Source: Reticulascus tulasneorum
Lineage: Eukaryota; Ascomycota; Sordariomycetes; Glomerellales; Reticulascaceae
Assembly: GCA_001557505.1 (NCBI GenBank)
Contig: LSAX01000010.1
Span: 2,046,001-2,110,000, forward strand
Length of the DNA: 64,000 bases
Reading direction: 5' to 3'
The stretch's first letter is position 1. Every line of letters begins with the position of its first letter. Position numbers and translations under genes: made by a program. Below, piece after piece: positions 24,940 to 37,465 of this stretch. Under the pieces are notes generated by a model. The model saw only the letters and a list, made by a program, of their open reading frames with translations. It did no database searches and was not told the DNA's origin.

Positions 24940-25968
24940 ATGCGCAATCCAACAAGAGCCCAGCTTCTGGGCCGCCTCGTCGCGAGGGCGACGGCAGCTC
25001 CTCAATCATCGATTTGCGGACGGTGCCTCCGTCCCATCTCGACAACTTCTGCTTCCTACAGCGGACACAACAAATGGTCCAAGATCCGGCATAAGAAGGG
25101 CGCGGCCGATGCGGCGAAAACCAACATGCGCAGTCAACATTCCAAAATGATAGCTCTGTGGTCAAAGAGTGCGTTGGGGCCTTGACCCGACCACGCACAT
25201 GTGGCAGAACTGACTTGACATGCAGTGTACGGACCGGATGCCAAGTTTAATCCCCAATTGGACGCGGCCGTAACGACTGCGAAGAAAGGTACTTGAGGGT
25301 ATAAGATCCCGCCGAAAGCACACCAAATTTCGGAAGTTAAGGCTAATGGGTCGACAGCGGGCATACCGAAGAGCGTGATAGAGTCCGCAATCGCACGCGG
25401 CCAAGGGCGCTTAGCAGATGGCACGAGCCTCGAGAACATGACTCTGGAAGCTGTGATACCGCCCGGCGTTGCGATGATTCTCGAAGTCGAAACAGAGAGC
25501 AAGTCGCGCAGTCTACAGGACTTGAAGCTGCTCCTCAAAAGGCATGGCGCCTCCCTCAGCTCAACGACCTTCTTCTTCACCCGGCTCGGTCGCGTTACAT
25601 TCGAGGGGCAGAATGACGGCCTAGGAGTCGATGACATCATGGACGATGCGATCGAGGCCGGAGCCGAGGACTTGGAGACGGACGAAGAAGGAAACATTAT
25701 CATTTGGACGCAGCCCAACCTGACGACCGCGGTGGCGCAGGCTATCGGGGCCAAGTTCCAGCTGAGGCTGCTAGATTCGGAGATCATATGGACGCCGAAT
25801 GAAGACACGAAGATCAGGATCGAGTCGGGCACGGATGCAGTAGGATTGGGTGACTTTCTGGTTGCACTACAAGAATATCCCGAGGTCCAAAATGCGTATG
25901 CCAATGTTGCGAAAGGACAGATATCGGACGAAGAGTGGTCAACGATAGAGGAAAACCTAGACATTTGA
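24940..25968 (+). CDS. YebC/TACO1-family mitochondrial translational regulator
   Basis: A predicted 300-residue protein of the YebC/PmpR/TACO1 family. The mammalian member TACO1 activates translation of mitochondrial COX1, and bacterial relatives act on ribosomes or transcription. Exons are 24940-25168, 25226-25288 and 25358-25968, all junctions in phase 1. The 57 bp intron uses GTGCGT and the 69 bp intron GTACTT. The start is the ATG one codon after an in-frame TTG. Residues 1-45 are Arg/Ala/Ser-rich, like a mitochondrial targeting sequence. The family hallmark SGHNKWSKIRHKKGAAD follows, then GIPKSVIESAIARG and YEAVIPPG-like LEAVIPPGV. The acidic C-terminal domain ends EENLDI. The gene faces the COX assembly gene PET100 tail to tail. 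Confidence 0.93.
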
Positions 25969-26165
25969 ACATAGTTGTACACTCCATTTTTGTATCACAA
26001 GTGTCCTGTATATCACAATAGCTCTGAGGAGTGAGGTTCAGTGCCGAAAGCCAAAGTCCTAACCGCAAACGCCGCCTCTGTCCCATGACATGCTCCCGCT
26101 GGCCAACACCCATAACATACAATGTCTTTTTCGTTTCGCACCATTCGTGTCTCGCGGAGCGTGCA

Positions 26166-26501
26166 TCAAGACTGGTCTTCGTTTTGTCGATTCTCGGCCG
26201 CCGCCTCCCTCGCCGACTTCGCTCTCTTCAATTCATCTAGGTACCGCTGACGCTTCACCATGAACGCATATTCGGCCTTGAGCTCGTCTCGGTCGTGCGG
26301 GATCTTATTCGAGTGCTCAGCTCTCGGCCAGAAGTCGGGCACGGCAAACCGGTTGTCGAGGTTGGTTCCAAAGTAGTACATGATCCCGATGGGGAACATG
26401 AGGTACATGCCGAACTGTTCGGGTTGAGGTTAGAGAAGTGACGAAGAGTCTACGGAAGTGTGCTTGGTTACCTTGAATACTTCGAGATTAAGGCCGCCCA
26501 T
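26166..26501 (-). CDS. pet100: Cytochrome c oxidase assembly protein Pet100
   Basis: A 92-residue protein matching Pet100, an inner-membrane chaperone needed for assembly of cytochrome c oxidase. Exons are 26501-26472 (10 codons) and 26414-26166, joined in phase 0. The 57 bp intron starts GTAACC and ends AACAG. The first exon gives MGGLNLEVFK and the second continues FGMYLMFPIGIMYYFG, a single membrane span, then FAVPDFWP, the typical family motif. The charged C-terminal half (about residues 45-92) should face the intermembrane space and has a likely coiled-coil stretch. Its length is near the usual 80-110 residues. The small first exon was found by homology of the reading and would be easy to miss. 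Confidence 0.92.
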
Positions 26502-26940
26502 TGTCGGTCCTGTGCGGGGAATGGCGAAGATGATTGAATTAGGACCACGGTGCTTTGAGTGTTGCAAAAACGAGGATGGAAGTTTGGAGCTCCCAAATCG
26601 CTTCAAATGTGGATTTCCGGGTCATGAGTTGATCCCCTCCACGCGATTGGCCCACTGAGCTCGCACCATGATATGATTCTGAGGTAACCATCCACACCCA
26701 CACCAGCGGATTACTGGCAATTTGGGTAATCTCTAGCATGTAGTATGTCTAGCTCTGGATATGCTGTGAGCTTTTTGTATATAAGGTAAAGCTTAATGGC
26801 ACTCCGGGAGGTCATGAGACGGCTCTGTAAACGCCGTCGACCACTGATTATATACATGCACGAGGACGCTGCCGCTCATGCTTATTATTTTGTACATTCA
26901 AGACTCTAGACATGTGTTGTCCCCAAGATTACCGCCCCAT
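26502..26940. other. Intergenic, 439 bases
   Basis: This holds the promoter of PET100 and the 3' region of the next minus-strand gene. An AT-rich TATATAAGG-like stretch is near 26779-26786. I see nothing else. Confidence 0.45.
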
Positions 26941-28764
26941 TCAATGTGGTTGGGCTGCAGCCCTTCGCCGAGCTTGAGCCTCTTCCATCATCATCCGCTC
27001 CGTCAAGCTTCGAGGCGTACCTGAGAAGTGATTCTGACCAACACTGGCACGATAGCTATTCATATCGCCATCATCCACGCCGCTTCGGCCATCCAGACCT
27101 CCAATAAAGCTGTTGATCCCTCCAAGCGACGCAGCCTGCGCGTAGACTTCCTGGTTGGTTACGATTGGCATGGTGACGGGCCGGCCCCGATAGGACCCTA
27201 CAGAACCAGAGGTGAAGTGCGCCATATGAGTCGTCGGCGGCTGGGGCATCGAGACAGCTGGCGAGCTTGAGTATTGACTAAGGGCAGAAGCGGAATCCTC
27301 GGGGATCTCGACTTCTTCCTCGTCCTCCTCTTCCACCGTGGCAGGCTGCTTCGAACGAGGCTTTGGTGGAGCACTTAAACCCTCAAAATAGAAAAGCTCA
27401 TCTTCCTCATCTTCCTCATCCTCTTCATCCTTTTTGTCGTCCTCCCCTGAAGCAACGGGCTTCTTCTCCGGTGCCTTATGAGTTCCGGGCTGCCCAGTCG
27501 ATTCGGATGCGGAAGTCGAAGGCATAGAAGGCGTGGTCTTGGAGCTGGGCGGCGGCGACCTCGACAACGGTGACACTACTGCTTTCTTGGAGGCAAAGGA
27601 CTTGGGTTTCGCCATGGATAGGAACTCCTCGTCTGAAGACTCGGCGTCATCATTATCTTGGCTGTCTTCCCGGTCTAACCTGGATTTCCCCAAGGGCTTC
27701 TCTGTACGAATATCCTCGTGCTTGGCTGCCTGTGAAGCTTGCGCCATTGCCGATGTTGGTATTATGGTATCAGTGCTGTGAATAGAACCGGAGGAGTTAG
27801 AGTTGGTCATGTTCTCTTTTTCTTTGCCGGCTGCAACCTGTTGTGACTCAGAATTCACGACTGTCCAAACAGTGCTTGAATCCAGTGGAGTCCGAGAGAG
27901 GGCGCGCAGGGCTTGCGAAGATGACACTTTTTTCGGTGGGGGCTCGTTTATCTCGTCGGGACCCAGGATGGACTCGGCGCTGATCGAGTCATCCTCCAGC
28001 ACGGCAGACACGGACGCTATCGTGTTTTGTTGCAGTAAATCAGCTGAATGGGGCGAAGCTGTAGGCAGCACTTCCCCGCCGTCAAATTCGAATCGCACTC
28101 GACGGGGGCTGGGTGGCGGCTTTGATCCACTTGACGAACGTCGTAAGGCACTCCGGCGCAATTTGGAGTCACTGCGGTCAGAGAGTACGGAGGACGTGGT
28201 TTCGTCGGTTGCCCTTCGTGCGTGGTTTGGCCGCAGCGGCAGCTGGAGCTCTTGCGCAACTAGAGAATATTCGGTCTCGTTCTCATGCTCACCGTCTCCT
28301 TGCTTCTCCTCCGTCGCTTGCCTGGGAGTCGGCGAGGTGGGCGACCGGGGCGGTGCGTGGCTACTATCCAACAGCGGCAAGTAACTCGGTGTGAAGAGGC
28401 CGTAGAATTCCCGGTCTCGATTGTGCGCTGGGCTGGCGGGTGGCTCTTGAGCAACAAGATCGGCACGTATGGAAAAGGGAGGAGGAGACCTTCGACCGCG
28501 CCACGACTGCCTGTCCCTGTCGCTGGCTGGTGGCGGTGAGTCGGAAGACTGGTCGAGAGCCGGGCTGATGGCAGGATAGCTGGTGATTGACTGGGCAATA
28601 GCTCGGCCAACCTCAGCTGAAACTTCTTCAGGTATGTTTTCCAGCAGCTCGGTCGAATACCTCTTGAACTCGGCGGCCATATCCTGGCGGTAAGCTGCGA
28701 CCTTGTGGTCCAGCTCAGCTAGCTTTTGCTGGAGGTGGGTGATGAGCCTCGTCGCATCATCCAT
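26941..28764 (-). CDS. Disordered protein with an N-terminal coiled coil and an RVxF-like motif, unknown function
   Basis: A single-exon gene for 607 residues. The frame stays open upstream to 28848 but only with a TTG, so I chose the first ATG, which begins MDDATRLITHLQQKLAELD, a predicted coiled coil (about residues 1-50). The rest is mostly low complexity, rich in Ser/Pro with acidic runs (a DEEDEEDEEDE-type run near residues 450-465). The segment RRVRFEFDGGE (about residue 240) resembles the RVxF docking motif of protein phosphatase 1. Charged patches and many SP/TP sites suggest phosphorylation. I do not recognise the family; it looks like a fungal-specific regulatory or scaffold protein. 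The long plus-strand frame opposite (27803-28384) is a shadow. Confidence 0.8.
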   Translation of the reverse strand: MDDATRLITHLQQKLAELDHKVAAYRQDMAAEFKRYSTELLENIPEEVSAEVGRAIAQSITSYPAISPALDQSSDSPPPASDRDRQSWRGRRSPPPFSIRADLVAQEPPASPAHNRDREFYGLFTPSYLPLLDSSHAPPRSPTSPTPRQATEEKQGDGEHENETEYSLVAQELQLPLRPNHARRATDETTSSVLSDRSDSKLRRSALRRSSSGSKPPPSPRRVRFEFDGGEVLPTASPHSADLLQQNTIASVSAVLEDDSISAESILGPDEINEPPPKKVSSSQALRALSRTPLDSSTVWTVVNSESQQVAAGKEKENMTNSNSSGSIHSTDTIIPTSAMAQASQAAKHEDIRTEKPLGKSRLDREDSQDNDDAESSDEEFLSMAKPKSFASKKAVVSPLSRSPPPSSKTTPSMPSTSASESTGQPGTHKAPEKKPVASGEDDKKDEEDEEDEEDELFYFEGLSAPPKPRSKQPATVEEEDEEEVEIPEDSASALSQYSSSPAVSMPQPPTTHMAHFTSGSVGSYRGRPVTMPIVTNQEVYAQAASLGGINSFIGGLDGRSGVDDGDMNSYRASVGQNHFSGTPRSLTERMMMEEAQARRRAAAQPH

Positions 28765-31008
28765 CTCGTTCAACGGGTAGAGATGGCTGCGCTCGAGATG
28801 GGAAAGAGGAAGGGAAGAACCAATGGCTCCGGTCTGCGCATGACGCAACTGGTGTGCGGCTGAATCAGAGAGAATGCAGAAGCTTTGGGGCCAAATGGAC
28901 GGTTGCGGAAGCCAGGCAGGCAGGCAGGCAGGCTACGTTTTGCTGTCAGATCGAATCGAGGATGGAGGATGGATGGATGGATGGTGCCTGTGGCCGCGGC
29001 CCGGCTCTGAGTCGGGGGGGAGATGATGTGTGGGTTTTTGGCCCTTTGGTACGGTAGGTAGGCATGGATGTATGTAATTAGTTACCTAGTTATCGCCTGG
29101 AAGCGGGTGAGTCAAACGCAGGTACCCCCCCGTAACCGGACCTTTGATAAATACGTAGTTCTACTACGCACGTTTGCACCACACTGGAGGGCTTGACGTA
29201 AGCTACCCATCCATCCACCATCCGGTGGGATGGATCCTGGAATCTCGTGATGATGAAGTAAGCATCTATTTGAATGATAAAAATGATGACAATAGTATAT
29301 AAAAACAGCTACTGATCCCATCGTACGTAAGCATCAACTCGAAGGAGAATCATTCGTGCACTTAATTACCCGATTAAAAAAGGAACAGAGGCACACAAAC
29401 TAACTACATACATAGTTACACTCACTTAATTACAGTTGTAGGTAGAGTACCTAATTACAGTACTACTAGGGGAACCTAGGTCGGTAATTTAATGGGTTGT
29501 GGCTGTTCCAATGGGACGGAGCCTCGCCAGAGTCTAGAACGCCTTCCGAATCCCCACTGTCTGGGCTGCCAAGCACACGCAATAACCCACTGTATGTGAC
29601 TCTTTCGGGTAACCGCGGCCCATTCAATTTGCCAGCGCCCTCTCCGCATTCAGGCAGGTCAAATAGATTAGGGAGCACATCTGCGGCTATGATTTGACCA
29701 TATTTTCCTGCACCTTTGCCCAGAGAAGCATGCACCAGGGCGGCTCTGGGAGATAAGTAGCCGATCGGCGACACATGGCTGCTGATAGGCGCAAATGCAC
29801 AAGATCGAATGGCAAGAGACTGGATGTCGGATCTGGGGGGGCTTTTGCAAAGTCGTTGCCTTATCCCCCGATGATGTGATGGATGCATGTGTCTGTCTTG
29901 GATCAGAACAGAGATGCGAGTTTTCGGAATGGCTCATGAGACCACCTTATCCAATGGAACCTTTGGAATCCATGCACTTCCCAAGTGCTCACTCATATTT
30001 GAAAGCGGCCTTTGCCGCGGGCTTTTTACACCCTCGACACAAACTAGTTAGTCCGCATAGATATAGATACGTCCGTATATATAGATATATCTACACGATA
30101 TCCCTATTCCATACCTATCGGGGAGCTTTCCGGTAATGTTGTTACTCAGCACATGGTTATATTTATGATAATATAGGAAACTTACGGACTACCAGAGATA
30201 GCTTTGGTCCTATGCAAATGTAGCTTGCCCCTTGTACGGTTAGTGACCGAGCGCTTGACTGCTTACTCAGTCAAACTTATGATGGGAGTTGTTTCACCAG
30301 TCTCGGACTTCTCCGTTTACCGCTCATTTCAGTGGTGCGAAGAGTAGATCCTGATGCACTTGAGCCTCGAGCCTGTCTGGAACACGTTAACTTACTGCAG
30401 TCCTATGGTTCTGTATTTGGCAAGTTTGGACGGCCCCCAACCGCAAGGATATTTAAGGAAATATCATATCTATCCACACAACTGGTCCAAGTCTTAACCA
30501 GCTTGGCGTTCAGAGCACACAACCTCAGAAGCATGTCCGCTGAGGCTGCCTCTTGATATTAGACAATTAGATACCGCACCAAAACATTGCAGGACAAATT
30601 TCTAAATCCCAGTAATCGTTTATGGTTACCAAACTAGATGACTATCTGGCTCCAAGTTTTCAATGTATCCCCAAGTAAGAAGCAAGGTGGTGATGGTGCC
30701 TTCCTGAACCAACTGACTACGTCCCATTCTGATGCTAGCAGGAGCTTTTCAAGAGCGCCTATATGCCAGACCTCTGCTGCACTAACTCAATGACTCCTGT
30801 TCAAGGCCGCCAACGTGTAACTTTGCTCCAAGCTTAAATTTGAGCGCTTCCTCCATTGAGCGCTGTGCGTTTCAAAATCGCCAACCTCCTTCGTCTCAAC
30901 ATCGACAACTCTTGTCTGGCTTCCAGGTCCAATATCAGCAACGTGCATTCCGGGTACTAGCTTGAACTTCTGCTCTTTGTCAAATTGTAGATTGATGCTC
31001 TGGCTGGG
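28765..31008. other. Intergenic, about 2.2 kb
   Basis: Next to the disordered-protein gene lie (GGCA)n at 28913-28933 and (GGAT)n at 28967-28984. From 29040 to 29480 the sequence is rich in TAGGTA/TACCTA and TAATTA-like words. A minus-strand frame of 140 codons (29888-29466) lacks any recognised motif and is not called. From 30000 to 31000 the DNA is AT-richer, without coding signal. Confidence 0.5.
28913..28984. repeat. Two microsatellites, (GGCA)n and (GGAT)n
   Basis: About five copies of GGCA at 28913-28933 and a GGAT-based tract at 28967-28984, just upstream of the gene ending at 26941. Confidence 0.85.
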
Positions 31009-34000
31009 CTAATCAGCCTTAGGAGTCTCGACATCCTTGAGACCTTCCATCTCAGTATCGAGCGTTTCGGTCGAACTGACGGGCAAGACTCCAGCGAAGA
31101 CCTTGTCCACAGACTGAAGCGCGGCGTCGATGGCGTCTAGAGCTGCTTGTGAAGCCTCTATCATTGGGGATCCCTTGATGACACTGGTGTAGTCTTGCTC
31201 CACTTCAGTGAGAACTTTATCGAGGACTGAGTTGAACTCCTCTCCAAGTTGACTGATCTCCTTTTCCAGATGGGCTTTGACATTGTCTGCGGATTCTTGA
31301 AACATCACGTGGCGGTGAATTTCCACATGATCTTCCATGTGCCCCTTCATACGTACGAAGCAGCCTCGTCCTATCAAAGAACTAAGATTAGCTCCCTACT
31401 AGCAACGGAGGAATTGTTGCCCGAACCTTTCTCAGCCGCGCATTGATTGTAAACATCGTCCATTGCGGATTTTATGATATCAATATAACGACGACTGGCA
31501 TCTCGCTGAAGAACCCTGAGGTTGTGCCGAAACTTGGATTCCACGTTCGTAAAGCCTTGAGAGTGCGTCTTCATTTGCTGCTCAAGAAGATTTCGGCCTG
31601 CGATGTTCCAGTTCTGGAATCCAGGTTGCAACTTTTTTTTCTCGTAAAAGTCCTCCACGAGGCGTTGAGTGTCCTTCGTGAGCTCGGCTAGGGATGCTGG
31701 GATGCGTCTAATGAAAGCCCGTTCCCATCCTGGCGCAAAGGCCTTCCTCATGGGTTCGACCAATTCTGCAACACGAGGGTTAGAAATACTTTGCAAGTTA
31801 AGATTGTTAGATTATGCTAATCAGGCATTGTCGGCTCTGTTGGATTGAGGGTCTAATCGAGATGCTTACCCCCATTGAAGTCTCTGGGACCGCAAGAACC
31901 CTTGAATACGCCACTGAGGGAGTGTCAGTCATAACATCATGGTTTTGAGACTTGACCTACCCTCTGCGACATGTGCTTCGGTAAGTGAGACAGGGAAGGC
32001 CACCACTGTTCTTAGGCGCACCCCATCTCTCAACAGTAAGTGGAGCCTTTCTAGATGCCTTTGCAACTCCGCTCTGAACCTTTTCATACACGCTGCTAGC
32101 GAGGATATCTCTAAAGCTGTCAACGGCTTTGTAAGCCGCAGTGTAAAGATCCTGCAATACCGTCAAATCAGCACTTTGTGCACAGACAGAATTCCGAATA
32201 CAACCGGTACCTTTTTGAGTTGAGCGAGATTAGATTTGAGTTGAACCAACTCGTATTCCTTTTCAGCTTCGTTGAGACCCAGGGCTGGCATACCATTGCC
32301 ACCTGTCCAGAGCTTCAGAGACTTGCAGAACTGGCTGACTCCCATGAGAACTGTTTTACAAGCCTCCAATCGTCCGACTACGTTTGCTTGTTTCAGATGT
32401 TCTTGAAGCTGGGGGATCTCAGTATCTTCGACGCATTCGAAGCCAGAGATAGGGCTTTCTTGCTCCATTCTCCTTCTCAACATCTGGTACGCCTTGCTGC
32501 TGAGACAGAACACGGGCAACGACGTTCTCACCTGGTTGTAGTCTCGCTGCTGCTCATCAGGATCATGGTTCGCCTCGTTTTCCTCCGTTGCCGTTTCATC
32601 GTCAAGCCTAGTCAATGTCAGCTGGTAAGTTCCAAGCCATCATATTTCCAGGCACTTACTCCTTCATGCCAGCAGCGAATTGGCTCTTGATTTGGTCCCG
32701 AGAAAAGCTGTTGCGGCTTTGAATGCACATTTTCGTCGGTTGCGATTCAAGTCTAGCTTTGTCCAAGCGAAGGGAATTCTTCTCGGTCCCCACGGTAGCA
32801 ATGCTCCTCTTCGCACTCTTTCCCTTGATCCGCAATGCTTCTATTCGAGAATCTAAGACTTTCAATATGACCTCAACAGCCTCTTTTGTCAAAGGTTTGG
32901 AGAGGTCCAAATCGAGTTTAGACAAATCGACAACATCCGGCTTGCTCGCCTCAGAATCTGACTCGGACGAATCATCTATGTCTGATATCTGACCCTGCTT
33001 GTGGCTCTGAGTTTGTCTTGTCGGACGCTTGCGCTTCCTGCTTTTGGGTGCAGGAGCAAAAACCGTCTCGCCCTCCTTGATCTTCTCCAAGAGATCCTCC
33101 CACTTCTCAAACTCATGTTTCAGGGCCTTGAGTTCCCTCAAGAGAGTCTGCCTTTCAACTTCAAGCGCGGCCAAATCTTTATCTCTTTCTTGTATGCTGC
33201 CCTCGATAGCGCAAATCTTCTCTTTAATCGTGGCCACCTTTCCTGAGAGTCCAAGCGTCTGGGTAGCCTCGCCGACGTCGACGTCATCTGACTTCGAGCA
33301 AATGAACGTGACGTTGTGGTAACCTCCATCCATCTTGAGTTGGAGTTTGAAAGACTTTCCGAGAAGTATCTTCGCAGTCTTATCGTCAACGGCTCTGGCA
33401 ATGGGAGCGACCACCCAGAGCGCCGAGCAGCGCACCATATACTTATTTGCAACTGAAGATCTTGCCGCATTCGAATCTTGCACGCCAGGCTTCAGCAAGT
33501 TAGATTTGAAAGGGTTTAATCCAGCATGCTCTATATGACTGCGGCTGAGAGACTCACCAGATCAACAAGCACCGCTCCAGTCGAAAGGGCTGGTGATTTC
33601 ACGTAAACTCGTACTACCTTAATGAGTGGCCATTTCGCCATCCCCTTTTTACCTTGCACTTTTGAGTGCCTTTCAGTACTGCCAAGATACCATTGGAGCT
33701 CCTCAAAGAACTCAACGGCTGAGGAGTTTCGAATTTGAATAGTTGTTCCTAGCATGCTCCTAACCTCCGTATCCTGAAGTAAAGTCTTAGGATCACACCG
33801 AATTATCATCTCCTTAGTTTTTGTCTGTTGAGGATAAACGGCTTTGATCTTGGCATACGCAATGCCAGCCTCTGTTTCGTCGTTCAAGTACTCGGCGGAA
33901 AGGTTTCCATCGGCGTCAATGAGGTCTCCGAAGAGAACGCCAACATCCCGCTCCCAATCTTCTGCACTGGTGAACTCGACCTCAGCCAGATAAAGCTCGC

Positions 34001-34550
34001 ATGGGTTGTTAGAATAATTGTAGGAAATCTCAGTGACAGCAGCAGTGCAGGCTTTCATGCAGCTTGTGGGGACAAGTCTCTCCTCGTCTAACAATGCGTT
34101 AATGAGGGAGCTTTTGCCAGCACCGGTGTTGCCAACAACACCAATGACAACAGGCTCGGGCCTAGCCTTTGCTTGCAAAGCTTTGACACACTCCATCCAT
34201 TTGTTCGCTTTTTTGTCAACTTTAATATCGTAAAGTGGCAGTTTGATGTTTTCCAGGAAGGCATCCGCTGCTTTGACTCCGTTCTCCAGTACATCCGAAG
34301 ATTTATGGTGTATGAGCTGTTCCAAAAATGGCAACTCCAGAACGGCAGTAGAACCCAGGTTCTCGGAGGTAGACTCTGTCTTTATGCTGAACTGACTATC
34401 ACGCAGTGCTGCTTCAGCATTATCCAGAGTCTCCTCAAGGGACAGAGCCGGCAAGTTTGCGGGGTGTTCCTTCTTCACTTGAGCTAGAGGCGTCTCAGAG
34501 CTGTCACGGCGACTGCGCTCAGTTGAATTATGGGGCTGATTGTCTGCCAT
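31009..34550 (-). CDS. Large dynamin-like GTPase related to nuclear GTPase SLIP-GC (NUGGC)
   Basis: A seven-exon gene for 1051 residues. Exons: 34550-33558, 33489-32660, 32607-32211, 32151-31961, 31913-31870, 31765-31427, 31370-31009; all junction phases agree. The GTPase domain has G1 GNTGAGKSS (residues 140-148), G3 VDLPG (329-333, split by intron 1) and a G4-like SKSD (396-399). A coiled coil (about 415-470) follows, then a basic KSRKRKRP cluster (480-487) that looks like a nuclear localisation signal, and an acidic Ser-rich linker. The C-terminal half is helical and ends in a short acidic tail. In vertebrates SLIP-GC is a nuclear GTPase of B cells; fungal relatives are common and often in multiple copies, with no known role. 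The start used is the second in-frame ATG, because the upstream reading enters the leader. Confidence 0.88.
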
Positions 34551-36409
34551 ACTCAGTGATATCAGACTGCAGAGGTTAGTATGGCAACTGCAATGGGTGA
34601 GATCAAGCATTCAAACTTGAAGAAGTTGGGAGAAGGGGGAATATAAGGCTTAAAACCTATTAACATATGTAAGGTGTTTAAGAGGCAGCAAGGCGAAAGA
34701 ACAAGCAAAGTGATAAGGATTTCAAGAAATGGAAAAGGTGGAGATGAGAAAGACAAGAACGGAAGTAGAAGGATAATGGTTTTGCAAAAGAGGATAACGC
34801 AGACTGGCGCTTCTCGATGTGTGATCCAATATGCAGAAGAATGAGGGGAATCGATGGGAAGGAGATGTTTCAAAGAAGTGAAGAAAAGAAGACTCAAAGG
34901 TAAGAGTTGTGGCAGAAGGTTCTGGGAAACAAGAAAGCGTACCGTACCTTTATGTAGGTCGACACAGAGGTTGGAGGCGTTCTTGCCTAAGAAGTAGGTG
35001 TAAGGTAGAAGGTAAGATTGAGATGGCTTTAAATCAATGTTCTCCTTCTGGTTGGGTGATAAGATGAAAGGCTGAGTGAGTGAAAGGGGGATGGGTTACC
35101 TTGACGGCTAAGGTAGGTGGGAGAAGGCGTCATAGGAAGTCGCCAGAGTCGGTGGCAGTTTAGATTTGAAGTTCTCTTTGTTAGGAGAGGCTGAGAGACT
35201 GGATTCGAAGATGTGGTGATTGAATTGGAGGAAGGAAGGCAAGTGTTTACGAACTTAGAAGGAAGGAGATACCTTAGGAAAGGTAGCCAAGTCGATGATG
35301 GCTTGACCGACAACGAATCGAAAAAGGAAACTGCCTCTTTGCGTAGATTCCACCAGAGACGAGACGGATATGGACTGAGTCTTTCGGAATGACATGGCAT
35401 GGGAGTTGTTGAGAAGCCGAAACAAATTCCCCGTCAACTCTTATTTACTCACCAAGCTATGGAGGCCATTTCCAGGTTTCCATCAGATATCTGTTTTCTA
35501 GACATCCTCCGGAGTCGTGTTGTATGTAGTACCTTCTAGTAATCTCATTTTCACAGTTTCTTTTACTGTGACTGCTGCTCGCTTCCACTCCGCCCTTCCA
35601 GCTTCGAGGCAGCCCCTCCTGCTCTTGGACTCCAACTCGAAAGTCAGCTATGCGATCCTTCCCTTCCCTTTTCTTTTCTTTTCTTTTCTTTTCTTAGCAA
35701 AACTCACACGAGCGACAGGCTCGTCAGTTGCGTCGAAGACTATCCTATTGAGCAGTTCACTAGTAGTAGCCTATTTACGATTCTAGCAGAATACTCACTC
35801 AAGTATCTATCTAGTAGCTGCTTTTGCAAATGCTGCCATTGCCTGTGACTATGCTGAATGAGTGTGCACATGTAATTTCAGTTCTTGCGGCGGTCACCTG
35901 TGCTTCCAAGACAACCTCAATTCAAGAACAAGCAAGTGGCCCAATGGCCCAGCCGCTCATCAAACCAACGCGATCTCAGCATAAAAACGGTAGGGGATTG
36001 CGCGAGTGGAGTATCCAAAAGCTGCTGTTCTGAAGTGAACAGGAAACAGTGCATTGTTAGCGCTGTGAAAGTCGAAGGCCCTATATTTAAGTTATAATTC
36101 GACGAATTATAACAATTGAAGTCATGATAAGGTAGTCTGCCACGTCTTCGAATACGCAAAGCATGATTGAGATCGAGTGTTTGCAAGAGTCAGGTGGTAC
36201 TTGAAGACGGGTTCAAACTCACTCGAGTTCAAGGGTCGCTCACCTCTCACCGCCTTCCGTGTTCGGACAACCTATCAAGCATTTCCCCTGGCAAGGCTGC
36301 CAAATAGTTAATTAGAGCTCATCCCATGTCCGACCTCACCAAACACAATCGCAGCTGTCAACTTGCGAATTATCAACTATATTACTGAAGTGACTCACAA
36401 GCTGCAGAA
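34551..36409. other. Divergent intergenic region with a CT-rich leader of the GTPase gene
   Basis: From 34551 to about 35400 the GTPase sense strand is strongly pyrimidine-rich, typical of a long 5' leader. It holds upstream start codons, including a 46-codon minus-strand frame (35395-35255), and several GT...AG pairs that could be leader introns. A (CTTTT)n tract is at 35668-35695. The remaining part up to 36409 serves as the promoter of the CFIm25 gene. No gene is called. Confidence 0.5.
35668..35695 (+). repeat. (CTTTT)n microsatellite
   Basis: Five and a half copies of CTTTT between the GTPase leader and the CFIm25 promoter. Confidence 0.9.
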
Positions 36410-37276
<867 letters not shown>

Positions 37277-37465
37277 GTTTGCTGTTGCTATCTAAAGGGA
37301 AAGACTTGGACACGGCGTTTGGCGCGGATCGAAAAGTTCCACATGGGCGCTTTGTAGAATACGGGAAGAGTAAGGCTACTAATGCCTCTATACTTGCGTC
37401 ATTCACCTCAAAATCATCGAATGTAATACTACGGCCCCTTAGCTACTTGCCCTCGAGACTGTTGG

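Noticed and set aside
25289..25357. 5S rRNA-like words (GATCCCGCC, CGGAAGTTAAG) in TACO1 intron 2
   Set aside because: Only short matches to 5S rRNA, with no full-length fold or terminator. A covariance-model search would settle it.
27803..28384. 193-codon plus-strand frame
   Set aside because: It lies entirely antisense to the 607-residue disordered-protein gene and has no motif.
29466..29888. 140-codon minus-strand frame in the gap before the GTPase gene
   Set aside because: No recognised motif or spliced partner. It might be real, but I could not support it.
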